From contig JAEOUL010000108.1 of NCBI GenBank assembly GCA_016839345.1, positions 23,916 to 87,915 of the forward strand: 64,000 nucleotides of DNA. The letters are read 5' to 3'. How positions within the stretch are numbered: position 1 is the first letter of the stretch; the number at the start of each line of letters is the position of its first letter. This stretch comes from Candidatus Thorarchaeota archaeon. Lineage in GTDB: Archaea > Asgardarchaeota > Thorarchaeia > Thorarchaeales > Thorarchaeaceae. Of the stretch, positions 1-8,190 are shown piece after piece. The notes under the pieces are model-generated. The model searched no databases and was not told the origin of the DNA. It saw only the letters and a program-made list of their open reading frames with translations. The translations under genes and the position numbers were made by a program.

Positions 1-460
1 CAATCCCAATAGCCATGGCAACGGCAAGAGAGAGGATATCTATTAGCTGACCATCACCTACGATTGTACCATAAATCTCTGCACCAGCAAAGATAATGGG
101 AATTGATACAACGACCATAAGCACAAAGGCCATGAATTTCATCGCAGGCATCAGCGAAGGGGGTCTACGTATTTTGACATATTTCTCTACTCCCTCTGGC
201 AGATCCTTACTAAGTGAGGTCATGAGATCTGTTGCGGACTTTCCAAGTGGAGTTAGAGTATATCGGAAGTGTTCATTCTTCTGAATGAATCCTTCCATTT
301 GTTTTAGGTGATAGTTCAGCCGTCCTGTTGATAGAGTAAATTCGCCCAGAATTTCTGTGTATGATGCTCCATTGTCACTGTAGGACAAAAGCTTCAGGAT
401 ATCACGTCTTATTGGATGACCGAGGACTTCAAACACAGTTGCTTCGACTTCTTTCTGCAT
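1..460 (-). CDS. Winged-helix transcriptional regulator with C-terminal membrane segments (3' end cut by the window)
   Basis: This reading frame is open from an ATG at 458-460 to the window edge, so the C-terminus is missing. About the first 80 residues read as an ArsR-like winged helix, beginning MQKEVEATVFEVLGHPIRRD and including the recognition-helix stretch TLSTGRLNYHLKQME. A hydrophobic stretch starts near residue 105 (FMAFVLMVVVSIPIIFAGAE) and a second hydrophobic segment follows, so the protein is probably membrane-anchored. A GGAG Shine-Dalgarno lies about 11 bases upstream, and an AT-rich TATA element lies 35-50 bases upstream. The role is inferred to be a DNA-binding sensor coupled to the membrane; the ligand is unknown. 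The fold call is confident; the target genes are not known. Confidence 0.75.
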   Translation of the reverse strand, partial: MQKEVEATVFEVLGHPIRRDILKLLSYSDNGASYTEILGEFTLSTGRLNYHLKQMEGFIQKNEHFRYTLTPLGKSATDLMTSLSKDLPEGVEKYVKIRRPPSLMPAMKFMAFVLMVVVSIPIIFAGAEIYGTIVGDGQLIDILSLAVAMAIGI

Positions 461-492
461 TTCTTTTCTCCTACTCCAGCATATGCTTAATT

Positions 493-510
493 TACTAAAA
501 TATATTTTTG
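493..510 (-). promoter_or_regulatory. TATA-type promoter of the membrane-anchored regulator
   Basis: On the minus strand this reads CAAAAATATATTTTAGTA, a strong archaeal TATA element. It sits 35-50 bases before the ATG at 460, which allows a short leader carrying the GGAG ribosome-binding site. It is assigned from base composition and position only. Confidence 0.5.
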
Positions 511-613
511 ACTAAAATTTCTTGAAACGTTGAGTTGTCAAGAAAGATGGACTGGAAGCCGTAAGGTTCGGGCTCCAAACACTCAGAGAATCTCGCCTTC
601 CACACCATCCTTT

Positions 614-1069
614 TCATTCTAGTTCAATTCGTTCCATCTTGAATTTGCGCATTCGTTCATCAATTCCTGAACCGAAAGGAGCCATAAATCTCTGGGCGGT
701 TGTATATAGTTCTTCAGAGACTTGTAATGCAGCTTCAACACATTGAGCAAAATCATCCTTTGAAAGGTATTGAGTCAAGGGACAGTGGACCAAATAATGT
801 TCTTCTCCATCTGTTGAGAAAATAGGATATTTCCTACAAAGTAAGGGACGTACAGGATAGATTTCACATGTGGATTCTTTGAGATATGGACAAATCAGGT
901 CCCCGCCAAAATCTGTAACATAACAGTTCTCCGTAATTGCAATGAATTTGTTCGGATGTCCAGCCTCAATAATTCGGTCTACTTCCAACTTTGTGGCAAG
1001 TGGTCCTCCTAGTGTGCAACAGTATCCACCACATTCTTTGCAAATATTCGAATAGTTATGTTCTGTCAT
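614..1069 (-). CDS. YkgJ-family cysteine-cluster protein
   Basis: The protein is about 151 residues long. It carries the cysteine pattern of the YkgJ/Fli-B family (UPF0153): CKECGGYCC near the N-terminus, then CPYLKESTCEIYPVRPLLCR in the middle. These cysteines are thought to bind zinc or an Fe-S cluster. The family is soluble and widespread, and its biochemical role is unknown. I chose the ATG at 1067-1069; a TTG just before it would add one residue. It lies between the regulator and a GNAT gene on the same strand, with intergenic gaps that do not suggest tight coupling. Family membership is clear; function is not assigned. Confidence 0.8.
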   Translation of the reverse strand: MTEHNYSNICKECGGYCCTLGGPLATKLEVDRIIEAGHPNKFIAITENCYVTDFGGDLICPYLKESTCEIYPVRPLLCRKYPIFSTDGEEHYLVHCPLTQYLSKDDFAQCVEAALQVSEELYTTAQRFMAPFGSGIDERMRKFKMERIELE

Positions 1070-1138
1070 CAAATTATCTCAGACATTATACTCACATATC
1101 AAATATCGCACTCCGCACCATTCTCCTTTCTCTTCGTA

Positions 1139-1615
1139 TTACTCTAGAATCTTCTCAAACCAGATATGATACCCCCAAGGATTCTTGGTTTTCTTGATGA
1201 TTGAATACCCATGTTTCTTGTAGAAGTTCACAGCCCATTCGGCTTCACTGTCTGTTTCTAACTGAATCTTAGTGAAGTTTTGATTTTTCGCCTTCGTTTC
1301 AAGGAATTTCATCATAGAAGACCCAATCCCTTTCCTTTGATGCGTTGAATGAACATACATTAGTGGGATCCAAGCTGTTTCATTATCTCTGGTTCCAAAT
1401 GATCCAACAGCAATAATTTTGCCCTCTCTTCGGTGGATATAGAACTCCATGAAAGTTGCCATCTCATCAAGTTGTTTTGGGGTTAGAAATGGCTCACGAT
1501 AGTGCTCTTTTGGGATAATCTTACTGAATTCTTCACGATTGATTGAATTAATGAGTGAGAGAATCTCTTCTAAATCAGAATCTTCAGCAGTTTCAAACTT
1601 GATTGATAGTGTCAT
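1139..1615 (-). CDS. GNAT-family N-acetyltransferase
   Basis: The 158-residue protein has the GNAT fold signature. The acetyl-CoA pyrophosphate-binding loop is HQRKGIGSSMMKFLE around residues 93-107, preceded by the beta-4 strand WIPLMYVHS, and a typical NFYKKHGY segment lies near the C-terminus. It should transfer an acetyl group from acetyl-CoA to an amine. The acceptor (protein N-terminus, polyamine or small molecule) cannot be told from sequence. No clear Shine-Dalgarno precedes the ATG at 1613-1615, so it may be leaderless. The neighbours do not define its substrate. Confidence 0.85.
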   Translation of the reverse strand: MTLSIKFETAEDSDLEEILSLINSINREEFSKIIPKEHYREPFLTPKQLDEMATFMEFYIHRREGKIIAVGSFGTRDNETAWIPLMYVHSTHQRKGIGSSMMKFLETKAKNQNFTKIQLETDSEAEWAVNFYKKHGYSIIKKTKNPWGYHIWFEKILE

Positions 1616-1704
1616 TCAAATCATGAAGAGAGTCGCGTTGGCAGGAATATGAATTCTTCCTATCAGCGACGAATTCCTAGATTCGCTGTTTGACTGCGAG
1701 TAGT

Positions 1705-1890
1705 AAAAATCAGCTGTAAATTGGACCCACCCAGGTACGATGAGGCAAATTCGTACCTCTTGCGCGGGTGGGTCCGTGGGAGGGAGTTGTCTTCTGAAGC
1801 ATGATGGGACTCGGCGCGCTGGCATTGTGATCCAAGAGGAGCATTGTGGGTGGCGAGTCCCAGAAGATGTGCAAATTCTTGGATTCATAC
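1705..1890 (-). ncRNA. Candidate structured non-coding RNA in a 430-base gene-free stretch
   Basis: Bases 1616-2047 hold no convincing protein gene but show strong base pairing. A two-part hairpin pairs 1723-1732 with 1766-1775 (10 bp) and 1733-1740 with 1751-1758 (8 bp). A second hairpin pairs 1806-1813 with 1854-1861 (8 bp) and is extended by 1790-1796 with 1861-1867 (these two share base 1861, so one pair must yield). The 8-mer at 1830-1837, inside the second hairpin loop, is complementary to 1877-1884 outside it, which would form a pseudoknot. On the minus strand a CTTATATTGG element (1906-1915) sits about 25 bases before the structured part, and a run of five T (1705-1709) follows the GC-rich hairpin. 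I do not recognise SRP RNA or RNase P RNA consensus in it. The strand is favoured by the TATA and T-run but not proven. Confidence 0.45.
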
Positions 1891-1997
1891 CTCTGTCTAC
1901 ATCCGCCAATATAAGACCGTAATGATAACAAACGCCGCTTTGGCTTTGAAAAATTGAATATCTTATGCAATTCTTGGCCAGTCTATGAACTATGGCA

Positions 1998-2006
1998 ATG
2001 TATAAA
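1998..2006 (+). promoter_or_regulatory. TATA-like element before the Gfo/Idh/MocA gene
   Basis: The bases ATGTATAAA lie about 42 bases before the preferred TTG start at 2048. If this is the TATA box, transcription would begin near 2030. That excludes the upstream TTG at 2009 as start codon and supports the shorter protein. Confidence 0.4.
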
Positions 2007-2047
2007 GGTTGAAAGCTACGCGAGCATTCTGGAATCCAGTGGAGTGG

Positions 2048-3055
2048 TTGACGACGTCATCTCGAAGGATAGGCATTGTTGGTACAGGAAACATGGGTCG
2101 CATTCATGCCAGAATACTTGCTGACATGGGCGTCTTAGTAGGTGTAGCCGATATGGATTTGTCTACTGCCAAACAGGTTGCGGAAACCTACAACGTCGAG
2201 GCATTCAAAGACTTCGAGAGTATGATTGAAAATACTAAACCTGAAGGTGTCATCATAGCAACTCCTACCCCAACTCATGCCACTATTGCAGAGGCTATTG
2301 CCACGAACTACAACACTATTCGAGGTCTATTGATTGAGAAGCCTCTAGCAAGTACTCTTGAAGATGGTAAGAAAGTTGCAAAGATAGTCAAGAAGAAGGA
2401 TATTGTCACACTGATTTCACACTCTGAAATCTACAACCCAATTGTAGGACGCGCTTTATCACTCATTGAAACTGATGCGATTGGCAAGCCGTTGACTGTT
2501 ATTCATGACAGGAGGGGATTTGTATCACCAGAAAGAATTCCTTCACTTGGAGATGTTTTCGAGGACATAGGGGTTCATGACTTTGATATTATGGCACGAA
2601 TAAGTAAAGGTCCTGCAACACTCTATGCTCAGAGTAATACTTCAGGGGGCATTCACAATAGTGGTACAGTCATGGTGAAGTTTGAGAGTGGTACAGAACA
2701 CTTCTTCCACCTGTCAAGACAGTATGCTGGTAGAAGACGTTTCATGGATGTATCTGGTACAAAGGGCAGCTTGGTTTTAGACCTCTTTGGACAGATTATC
2801 AAGGTCCAGCATCTCAACCAAGCCCCTCTTGCGGAAGGCGACACAATCAGACTTCCAGAGATGGGAGCCACAATAAAGGTCTACGGAGAGCCTGTAAGAG
2901 AAGTGCTTCGTGACTTTCTCGATTGTATCAGGACAGGAAGGACTCCCAGAGTAGGAATTGATGATGCAATCTGTGCTTTGAAGATTGTAGAAGCAGCTAG
3001 GAAGAGTGCAGAATCAGGAAAAGTCATCGACATAGATGTTGAGCCTAAGGCATAA
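2048..3055 (+). CDS. Gfo/Idh/MocA-family NAD(P)-dependent oxidoreductase
   Basis: The protein is about 335 residues from the preferred start. It begins with a Rossmann fold, GIVGTGNMGRIHARIL, whose glycine pattern binds NAD(P). It also carries the EKPLASTLEDG motif of this family, whose lysine (EKP) is part of the catalytic set, followed by the C-terminal alpha/beta domain. These enzymes oxidise or reduce sugars, inositols or related polyols; the substrate is unknown. The reading frame extends to a TTG at 2009, but the family normally begins a few residues before the glycine loop and a TATA-like element overlaps the upstream start, so TTG 2048 (GGAG at 2041-2044) is preferred. The 3' end overlaps the convergent methylthiotransferase gene by 11 bases. 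Confidence 0.85.
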   Translation: MTTSSRRIGIVGTGNMGRIHARILADMGVLVGVADMDLSTAKQVAETYNVEAFKDFESMIENTKPEGVIIATPTPTHATIAEAIATNYNTIRGLLIEKPLASTLEDGKKVAKIVKKKDIVTLISHSEIYNPIVGRALSLIETDAIGKPLTVIHDRRGFVSPERIPSLGDVFEDIGVHDFDIMARISKGPATLYAQSNTSGGIHNSGTVMVKFESGTEHFFHLSRQYAGRRRFMDVSGTKGSLVLDLFGQIIKVQHLNQAPLAEGDTIRLPEMGATIKVYGEPVREVLRDFLDCIRTGRTPRVGIDDAICALKIVEAARKSAESGKVIDIDVEPKA

Positions 3056-4334
3056 TTCTACCATTCAAATGAGTCCTCTCTGCAGATGTGATCTCGACAT
3101 CAACAACAGTCCCCAAGCTTTTGTCATCTTGAACTATCACGGTCTTGTACGATTCATTCCTTCCAACAATCCCTCCTTTGGAACCCTTTTCCGTAAGAAT
3201 GACTGGACCTGACCACCCTACCCAAGATTCATTCGATTCAACTAGAATTTCATTGACCAGAGAAGTCAGGGTCCTACTTCTCATTTTCTTGGTGTCAGTA
3301 TTCACCTTATCCTTTGATTTCGATGCCAGTGTACCAGGCCTATCTCCATATTTCGATATATTGACAACAGAGGGACGAATTCTACGAATCACTTCCAGCG
3401 TCTGTTCAAAATCTAGGTCACTTTCACTTGGAAACCCCACAATGATATCGGTGGCAATTGTTGCATCACTGAATCTCTCACGGACCTTTTGTACGACTTC
3501 CTCCCAGTCAGCAACGGTATAGCGACGTTTCATAGCTCTCAGAACATTGTCACTACCAGTTTGGAGAGGGATGTGGAAGAATTTGAAGAAATGGGGATTA
3601 TCCATAGCCTTCAAGATACTGTCTATTGAATCTAAAACTAGGTTGGGATTGAACATTCCTAGTCTGAACTTGTGTGTTCCTTCTATTTGTCCAACTTTGT
3701 GGAGAAGCGAAGGAAGTTTTTCTCCAGTGTCAGAACCGTAGACAGCAGCATCTTGAGAAGTGAGCCGAATCTCTTGGTAGCCTAGATATACACAGCGTTC
3801 AATGACTCGATGGAGATCTTCGATTGAATGACTTCTCACTTTACCCCTGGCAAACTTCACTGCACAGTAAGCACAGTTACCTAAGCAGCCCTCACAGATA
3901 GGAACAGTACAAATCACACTCTCTGGAGGTCCTGCAAACCATTTCAGCTTTGAAACCTCATCCGAGTCTAGATGTTGGATACCACGTTCACCCTCAAGAA
4001 TACGGGGAATAACTGATGCTAGGGAGTCAATAGATTGTGGACCCAATACCGCTCCATATTCAGGAATTGCTTGCTCAATTCTTGTAAGTGAGATTCTGGG
4101 AAGACATCCAGCAACCACAATAGGAGTTTTCTTTCGAGCCAGCTCTTCGAGTCTGTGGATTATCTTATCCTCTGTGGGTTCTTTGACTCCACAGGAGTTC
4201 AAAATTATCAAATCAGCTTTTTCAATTTCTTGAACCCTTTCTGCATCTAGATCCTTGAGACGACTCACAATGATGTCAGAGTCTGCTTTATTGAGAGAAC
4301 AACCGTATGTTTCAAGGTAGAATCTGAGATACAT
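3045..4334 (-). CDS. tRNA t6A37 methylthiotransferase (MtaB/CDKAL1 type, radical SAM)
   Basis: The 429-residue protein has the three-domain plan of methylthiotransferases. An N-terminal UPF0004 domain starts LETYGCSLNKADSD and binds one Fe-S cluster. The radical SAM core carries CX3CX2C in CLGNCAYCAVKFARG. A TRAM-like RNA-binding end follows. It is expected to convert t6A37 to ms2t6A37 in ANN-decoding tRNAs using SAM. The archaeal and eukaryotic branch (CDKAL1-like) fits better than bacterial MiaB, but the exact tRNA target is inferred from the family. It is the last gene of a minus-strand run and begins 11 bases after the MoaD-like gene, so the two are probably co-translated. The start is the ATG at 4332-4334. 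Confidence 0.88.
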   Translation of the reverse strand: MYLRFYLETYGCSLNKADSDIIVSRLKDLDAERVQEIEKADLIILNSCGVKEPTEDKIIHRLEELARKKTPIVVAGCLPRISLTRIEQAIPEYGAVLGPQSIDSLASVIPRILEGERGIQHLDSDEVSKLKWFAGPPESVICTVPICEGCLGNCAYCAVKFARGKVRSHSIEDLHRVIERCVYLGYQEIRLTSQDAAVYGSDTGEKLPSLLHKVGQIEGTHKFRLGMFNPNLVLDSIDSILKAMDNPHFFKFFHIPLQTGSDNVLRAMKRRYTVADWEEVVQKVRERFSDATIATDIIVGFPSESDLDFEQTLEVIRRIRPSVVNISKYGDRPGTLASKSKDKVNTDTKKMRSRTLTSLVNEILVESNESWVGWSGPVILTEKGSKGGIVGRNESYKTVIVQDDKSLGTVVDVEITSAERTHLNGRIMP

Positions 4335-4345
4335 GTTCTTCGCAC

Positions 4346-4627
4346 CTACCCGCCTTGAACATGAGGGAGAATAGCTATCTCGTCACCTTCGCTTACTGCG
4401 ATATCCACTCCACCCAAGGTATCCACATCTTTCTTGTTCAGTATCACAATTAGATTCCCACTGATTCTATCTTTGTCCATAATCAGCTTGTGGAGTTCTT
4501 CGCCACTTTGTTTGACTACTACGTCAATTACTTGACGTACTGTCGAATCTTCTGGAACCTCTACCTCAATGATTTTCTTTCCAAGAAGCCGTCTAATCGG
4601 CCCAAATGACTTGAACAGGACTTTCAA
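4346..4627 (-). CDS. MoaD/ThiS-like ubiquitin-fold protein (SAMP-type) ending in diglycine
   Basis: The 93-residue protein has the beta-grasp pattern of MoaD/ThiS: a V-rich first strand, the VPEDSTVRQVIDVV helix region, the segment LIVILNKKDV, the segment AVSEGDEIAILPHVQGG and a terminal Gly-Gly. The exposed diglycine is adenylated by an E1-like enzyme and thiocarboxylated for sulfur transfer, or conjugated to lysines as an archaeal SAMP. It could serve molybdopterin or tungstopterin synthesis, tRNA thiolation or protein modification; the sequence alone does not decide. The tight spacing to the methylthiotransferase gene (11 bases) suggests a sulfur-related link. The start is a TTG at 4625-4627, and AGGTCAG upstream is a weak ribosome-binding site. 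Confidence 0.85.
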   Translation of the reverse strand: MKVLFKSFGPIRRLLGKKIIEVEVPEDSTVRQVIDVVVKQSGEELHKLIMDKDRISGNLIVILNKKDVDTLGGVDIAVSEGDEIAILPHVQGG

Positions 4628-4659
4628 TAATCTGACCTGTGAAGCTCACAGTTGGGAGA

Positions 4660-5031
4660 CTATTCAGCTTTTTGATAGTACGAAATAACATCCTGAACAA
4701 GGGCATCTACTACAGAAATTATCTCGTCGATATCTTCCTTGGTTGCATTATCATAATGAATGCCAACAGTAACAATAGTTGGTGTTTCGAGAGCCTTGCA
4801 AATCTTCTCTGCTGCGCTGTTTGCTACAACATAGTCCTTGTGTCCGGGCAAGGTTATTGTACTCACACTTACTGTCGTCGCGTCTCTGTAATGGCTTTTC
4901 GTTGGATATGCAACAGCAGCTCCACCGATATGATGAGCATCACCACCATAGATTACAATAAGGAAGTCCTTTCCAATCTCCTTTACATCCAAAAAGATAG
5001 TATGACGTCCTGCCTCTTTCTCGAATTTCAT
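4660..5031 (-). CDS. LpdD-like protein (prenylated-flavin chaperone family)
   Basis: About 123 residues. The stretches VIYGGDAHHIGGAAVAYP, STITLPGHKDYVVANSAAEK and TVGIHYDN match my memory of the small archaeal LpdD-like family, named after gallate decarboxylase subunit D and annotated as prenylated-flavin chaperones. No UbiD-type decarboxylase or UbiX prenyltransferase lies in the window, so the partner must be elsewhere or the function differs. The gene follows gcvPB by about 44 bases on the same strand and precedes the MoaD-like gene by 32 bases. ATG at 5029-5031 is preferred; a TTG one codon upstream is possible. Family call moderately confident, function tentative. Confidence 0.65.
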   Translation of the reverse strand: MKFEKEAGRHTIFLDVKEIGKDFLIVIYGGDAHHIGGAAVAYPTKSHYRDATTVSVSTITLPGHKDYVVANSAAEKICKALETPTIVTVGIHYDNATKEDIDEIISVVDALVQDVISYYQKAE

Positions 5032-5075
5032 CAATCATCACTAAGATGAACTGACCTGTAATCCTTTCGGTGTCT

Positions 5076-6644
5076 TCAATTGCCTTGAAGTTCTTTCTGA
5101 TGTTCTAAATACATCCTATAGGAGAGCGTTAGTGTCTTAGGATGAGCGGATCTGTACTCGTCAAGAAGACCGACTGCTGTAGAATATGGAGCATTCTTCA
5201 CTATATTCGGTGTTTCATGTGCTTCGTTTGATATCTTTTCGAGTACTGATATGAAGAAATCAAGTTCTTGGCGCGATTCTGTTTCGGTAGGCTCAATCAT
5301 TAATGCTTCAGGAACTATGAGAGGGAAGTAGACAGTTGGAGCATGAACGCCGAAATCAAGAAGTCTCTTGGCAATATTCATCGCAGTGACATCCGTCTTG
5401 TCCTTTAGATCCTTGGCCGAGATTACACATTCATGCATCCGAGGTGCATCCTTAGAATAGGGCAAAGAGAATCCAGGAATCTTACTAACATGATGTGCAA
5501 CATAGTTTGCATTCAATACAGCTACTTCAGAGGCTCTCTCAAGACCCTCAGTACCAAGTGCATAGATGTAAGAGTATGCTCTTACTAAAACACCAAAATT
5601 CCCATAGAATGCCTTCACTTTCCCAATTGATCTAGGATAATCGTAGTCAAGATCAAATGAACCATCATCCTTCCTGACAACTCGGGGCACGGGCAGAAAC
5701 TCTTGTAGTTTTTCAGTGACGCCTACAGGTCCAGCTCCTGGTCCGCCCCCTCCATGGGGTGTTGAGAATGTCTTGTGAAGATTTAGATGCACTACATCAA
5801 ATCCCATATCACCTGGTCTGACCTTACCCATGATGGCATTGAAATTGGCTCCATCATAGTAGACCAGACCTCCTGCATCATGTACCGTTCCAGTGATTTC
5901 CTCAATATCCTTTTCAAAGACACCTATAGTGTTTGGATTAGTTAGCATAAGTCCAGCTGTACGGGAACCTGAAACAGTCTTGAGTGCATCAATGTTCACG
6001 AGACCTTCATCACTAGATGGGATTTCTACAATCTTGTAACCAGCCATGGCAGCAGACGCCGGGTTGGTTCCGTGTGCTGCATCAGGAATCAGCATCTCGT
6101 TTCTCTGTTCACACTCATTAGTAACGCAACGATGATACTCACGCATCATCATCACACCGGTCCATTCTCCTTGCGCCCCTGCTGCAGGTTGAAGTGAAAC
6201 TGCATCCATTCCTGTTATCTCACGGAGCCACTGCTCGAGCTCCCACATCATCTCCAAAGCGCCCTGTGTTGTAGATGAATCTTGAAGTGGATGGAGCCAC
6301 GCAAAACCAGGGGTGCCAGCGGCCCAGTTGTTCTCTGCGGGATTATATTTCATTGTACAGCTGCCCAGAGGATATGTACCAAGGTTGACAGCGAAGTTCA
6401 TCTGAGAGAGCCGCGTGAAATGACGTGCAATTCCAGGTTCTGCAAGCTCTGGAATCTTAGGAGGTTCTTTTCGGATCATAGATTTCGGGAGAATCTGACT
6501 GAGCCCTCCGACAAAATCTCTCACGTCGGACTCTACTGTTGGGAAGGTATGACCAATTACTCCAGAGTTGGACCTCTCAAATATCAAGGGTTCATCCCAT
6601 TTTGCTTGACGTACTCTGGAGTCATCAGGGCGACCATGTTTCAT
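5076..6644 (-). CDS. gcvPB: Glycine dehydrogenase (decarboxylating), subunit 2
   Basis: The 522-residue protein is the PLP-binding half of the split P-protein of the glycine cleavage system. It decarboxylates glycine and passes the aminomethyl group to lipoyl GcvH. The lysine that forms the Schiff base with PLP lies in NLHKTFSTPHGGGGPG, and PLP-pocket segments such as LMLTNPNTIGVFE are present. Its start codon overlaps the stop of gcvPA by one base, so the two subunits are translationally coupled. GcvT, GcvH and GcvL are not in the window. Whether the enzyme runs in the cleavage or the reductive (glycine-forming) direction cannot be read from sequence. Confidence 0.95.
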   Translation of the reverse strand: MKHGRPDDSRVRQAKWDEPLIFERSNSGVIGHTFPTVESDVRDFVGGLSQILPKSMIRKEPPKIPELAEPGIARHFTRLSQMNFAVNLGTYPLGSCTMKYNPAENNWAAGTPGFAWLHPLQDSSTTQGALEMMWELEQWLREITGMDAVSLQPAAGAQGEWTGVMMMREYHRCVTNECEQRNEMLIPDAAHGTNPASAAMAGYKIVEIPSSDEGLVNIDALKTVSGSRTAGLMLTNPNTIGVFEKDIEEITGTVHDAGGLVYYDGANFNAIMGKVRPGDMGFDVVHLNLHKTFSTPHGGGGPGAGPVGVTEKLQEFLPVPRVVRKDDGSFDLDYDYPRSIGKVKAFYGNFGVLVRAYSYIYALGTEGLERASEVAVLNANYVAHHVSKIPGFSLPYSKDAPRMHECVISAKDLKDKTDVTAMNIAKRLLDFGVHAPTVYFPLIVPEALMIEPTETESRQELDFFISVLEKISNEAHETPNIVKNAPYSTAVGLLDEYRSAHPKTLTLSYRMYLEHQKELQGN

Positions 6645-8047
6645 TAGGAAGCACCTCCCTTTGTCACAATCTTCTCAATCGTTTGTACAAGCTCGTCTAT
6701 GGTTTCTTTGCTATGGACCTCTGTCACACAGAATAACATTGATTCTCCAAGAGATGGAAACTCATCAGTGAGGATTCGTCCTCCATGAAGATCATTATCG
6801 AGAAGTTTCTCATGGACCTGTTGGGCTGTCACACCCTCATCAAATTGAACAACAAACTCCTTCCATATTGCCTGTCCAATTGCCGGGGCTCTGATTCCAG
6901 GAATGCGGTCAAGCATTTTCGCAGTGTAATTTGCCTTGTATCCTATTGTTTCACCTAGTTGCTTTAGTCCAGTAGGACCCAGCAAAGACATGTAAACAGC
7001 TGCAGTGACTGCTGCAAGCGCCTGATTTGAACAGATGTTGCTCGTGGCTTTCTCGCGTCGAATGTGTTGTTCTCTTGGACTCAGGGTAAGAACAAATCCG
7101 TTCTCATATGGTTCATCTTCAGTCCTTGTCATGCCAACCAATCGGCCAGGCATCTGGTAGATCAGTTTTCTATCATTGATACATCCAAAAATACCCAGTA
7201 ATGGACCTCCAAATGTCATTGGGGAACCTAAGTGCTGTCCTTCCGCTACTACGATATCAGCGCTATAGTCTCCTGGTGGCCTCAATAATCCCAATGAAAG
7301 AATATCAACACCTGCTACAAAGAGTGAGTCGTTGTCATGTACAAGTTTGCTAATTTCATCAACTTGTGTTTCAATGAAACCAAGATAGCTTGGATTCTCA
7401 ATGTAAACTCCTGAAACATGGTCATCAAGCTTTGATTCCAAGTCGGACAGTGATATCAGACCTGTCTTCTTGTCATATTCGATTCTCTCGATCGTAATAT
7501 CAGCCGGTTCTGTGTAAGTGTAAAGCACCTTGTAGTGTTCGGGATTCATAGTGCCAGGAACAAGGAATTTCGTCCGGTTCTTCTTCACACGTGCTGTCAT
7601 CCGTGCAGCTTCTGCAACAGCAGTGGCCATGTCATACATCGAGGAGTTTACAATGTCGATTTCAAGTATCTCAGCTAAGAGGCTTTGATACTCAAAGAGT
7701 GTCTGAAGCATGCCTTGACTGACCTCCGCCTGATAACTTGTGTAAGATGTCAAGAATTCAGACCTATTGGCCAAAGCAGGTACAATTGCAGGAACATAGT
7801 GCATACCTATTCCTGCTCCAAGGAATGTACGACCATTGTTAGCAGGTTTGTTCTTTCCAGCCAATTCTTGTATTCTTCTCGTGACCTCAATCTCACTATG
7901 AGAGTGTGGAATGTCAAGATCATTCTTCAGCATGAATTTCTCAGGTATGTTTGAGAACAGCTCCTCAAGGTTCTTCTTACCAATAGATTTCAGCATCTCT
8001 CTTTCAGTTGCTTTTGTCATTGGTATCCATGGATGTTTGTATTCCAT
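6644..8047 (-). CDS. gcvPA: Glycine dehydrogenase (decarboxylating), subunit 1
   Basis: The 467-residue protein is the N-terminal half of the split archaeal/bacterial P-protein. It is PLP-fold but lacks the Schiff-base lysine. Characteristic stretches are FLGAGIGMHYVPAIVPAL, YTSYQAEVSQGMLQTLFEYQ and TREQHIRREKATSNICSN-like SPREQHIRREKATSNICSNQ. It pairs with GcvPB to form the active dimer of heterodimers. A strong GGAGGA ribosome-binding site precedes the ATG at 8045-8047. It opens a five-gene minus-strand run ending at 3045. The 134 bases upstream, shared with the divergent Trm112-like gene, hold the promoters of both; I saw no glycine riboswitch. Confidence 0.95.
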   Translation of the reverse strand: MEYKHPWIPMTKATEREMLKSIGKKNLEELFSNIPEKFMLKNDLDIPHSHSEIEVTRRIQELAGKNKPANNGRTFLGAGIGMHYVPAIVPALANRSEFLTSYTSYQAEVSQGMLQTLFEYQSLLAEILEIDIVNSSMYDMATAVAEAARMTARVKKNRTKFLVPGTMNPEHYKVLYTYTEPADITIERIEYDKKTGLISLSDLESKLDDHVSGVYIENPSYLGFIETQVDEISKLVHDNDSLFVAGVDILSLGLLRPPGDYSADIVVAEGQHLGSPMTFGGPLLGIFGCINDRKLIYQMPGRLVGMTRTEDEPYENGFVLTLSPREQHIRREKATSNICSNQALAAVTAAVYMSLLGPTGLKQLGETIGYKANYTAKMLDRIPGIRAPAIGQAIWKEFVVQFDEGVTAQQVHEKLLDNDLHGGRILTDEFPSLGESMLFCVTEVHSKETIDELVQTIEKIVTKGGAS

Positions 8048-8190
8048 TGCGGACTCCTCCGGACAACGGGCTGGATGAGGCGCAGCTGGTATCCCAAATA
8101 TCCTTTCGGGTCGAACATCTCAAAGTGCAACTTCTAGAATACTTTTTAACGATAACAGATTAATCGACGCCAGCCACAGGAGTGACTAGA

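Noticed and set aside
541..613. Possible tRNA or hairpin around the GGTTCGGGCTCC stretch
   Set aside because: No cloverleaf can be drawn and the stems are imperfect; it is probably just the spacer after the YkgJ-type gene.
1616..1970. Open frames of 60-97 codons on both strands across the structured segment
   Set aside because: They overlap each other in different frames, show no domain, and coincide with the inverted repeats; the RNA-structure reading explains the segment better.
2009..2047. Longer start of the Gfo/Idh/MocA protein at TTG 2009
   Set aside because: It lies immediately beside a TATA-like element and adds residues before the usual family start; TTG 2048 with GGAG fits better.
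4639..5049. 136-codon plus-strand frame opposite the LpdD-like gene
   Set aside because: Antisense shadow of a recognisable family; it has no domain and no ribosome-binding site.
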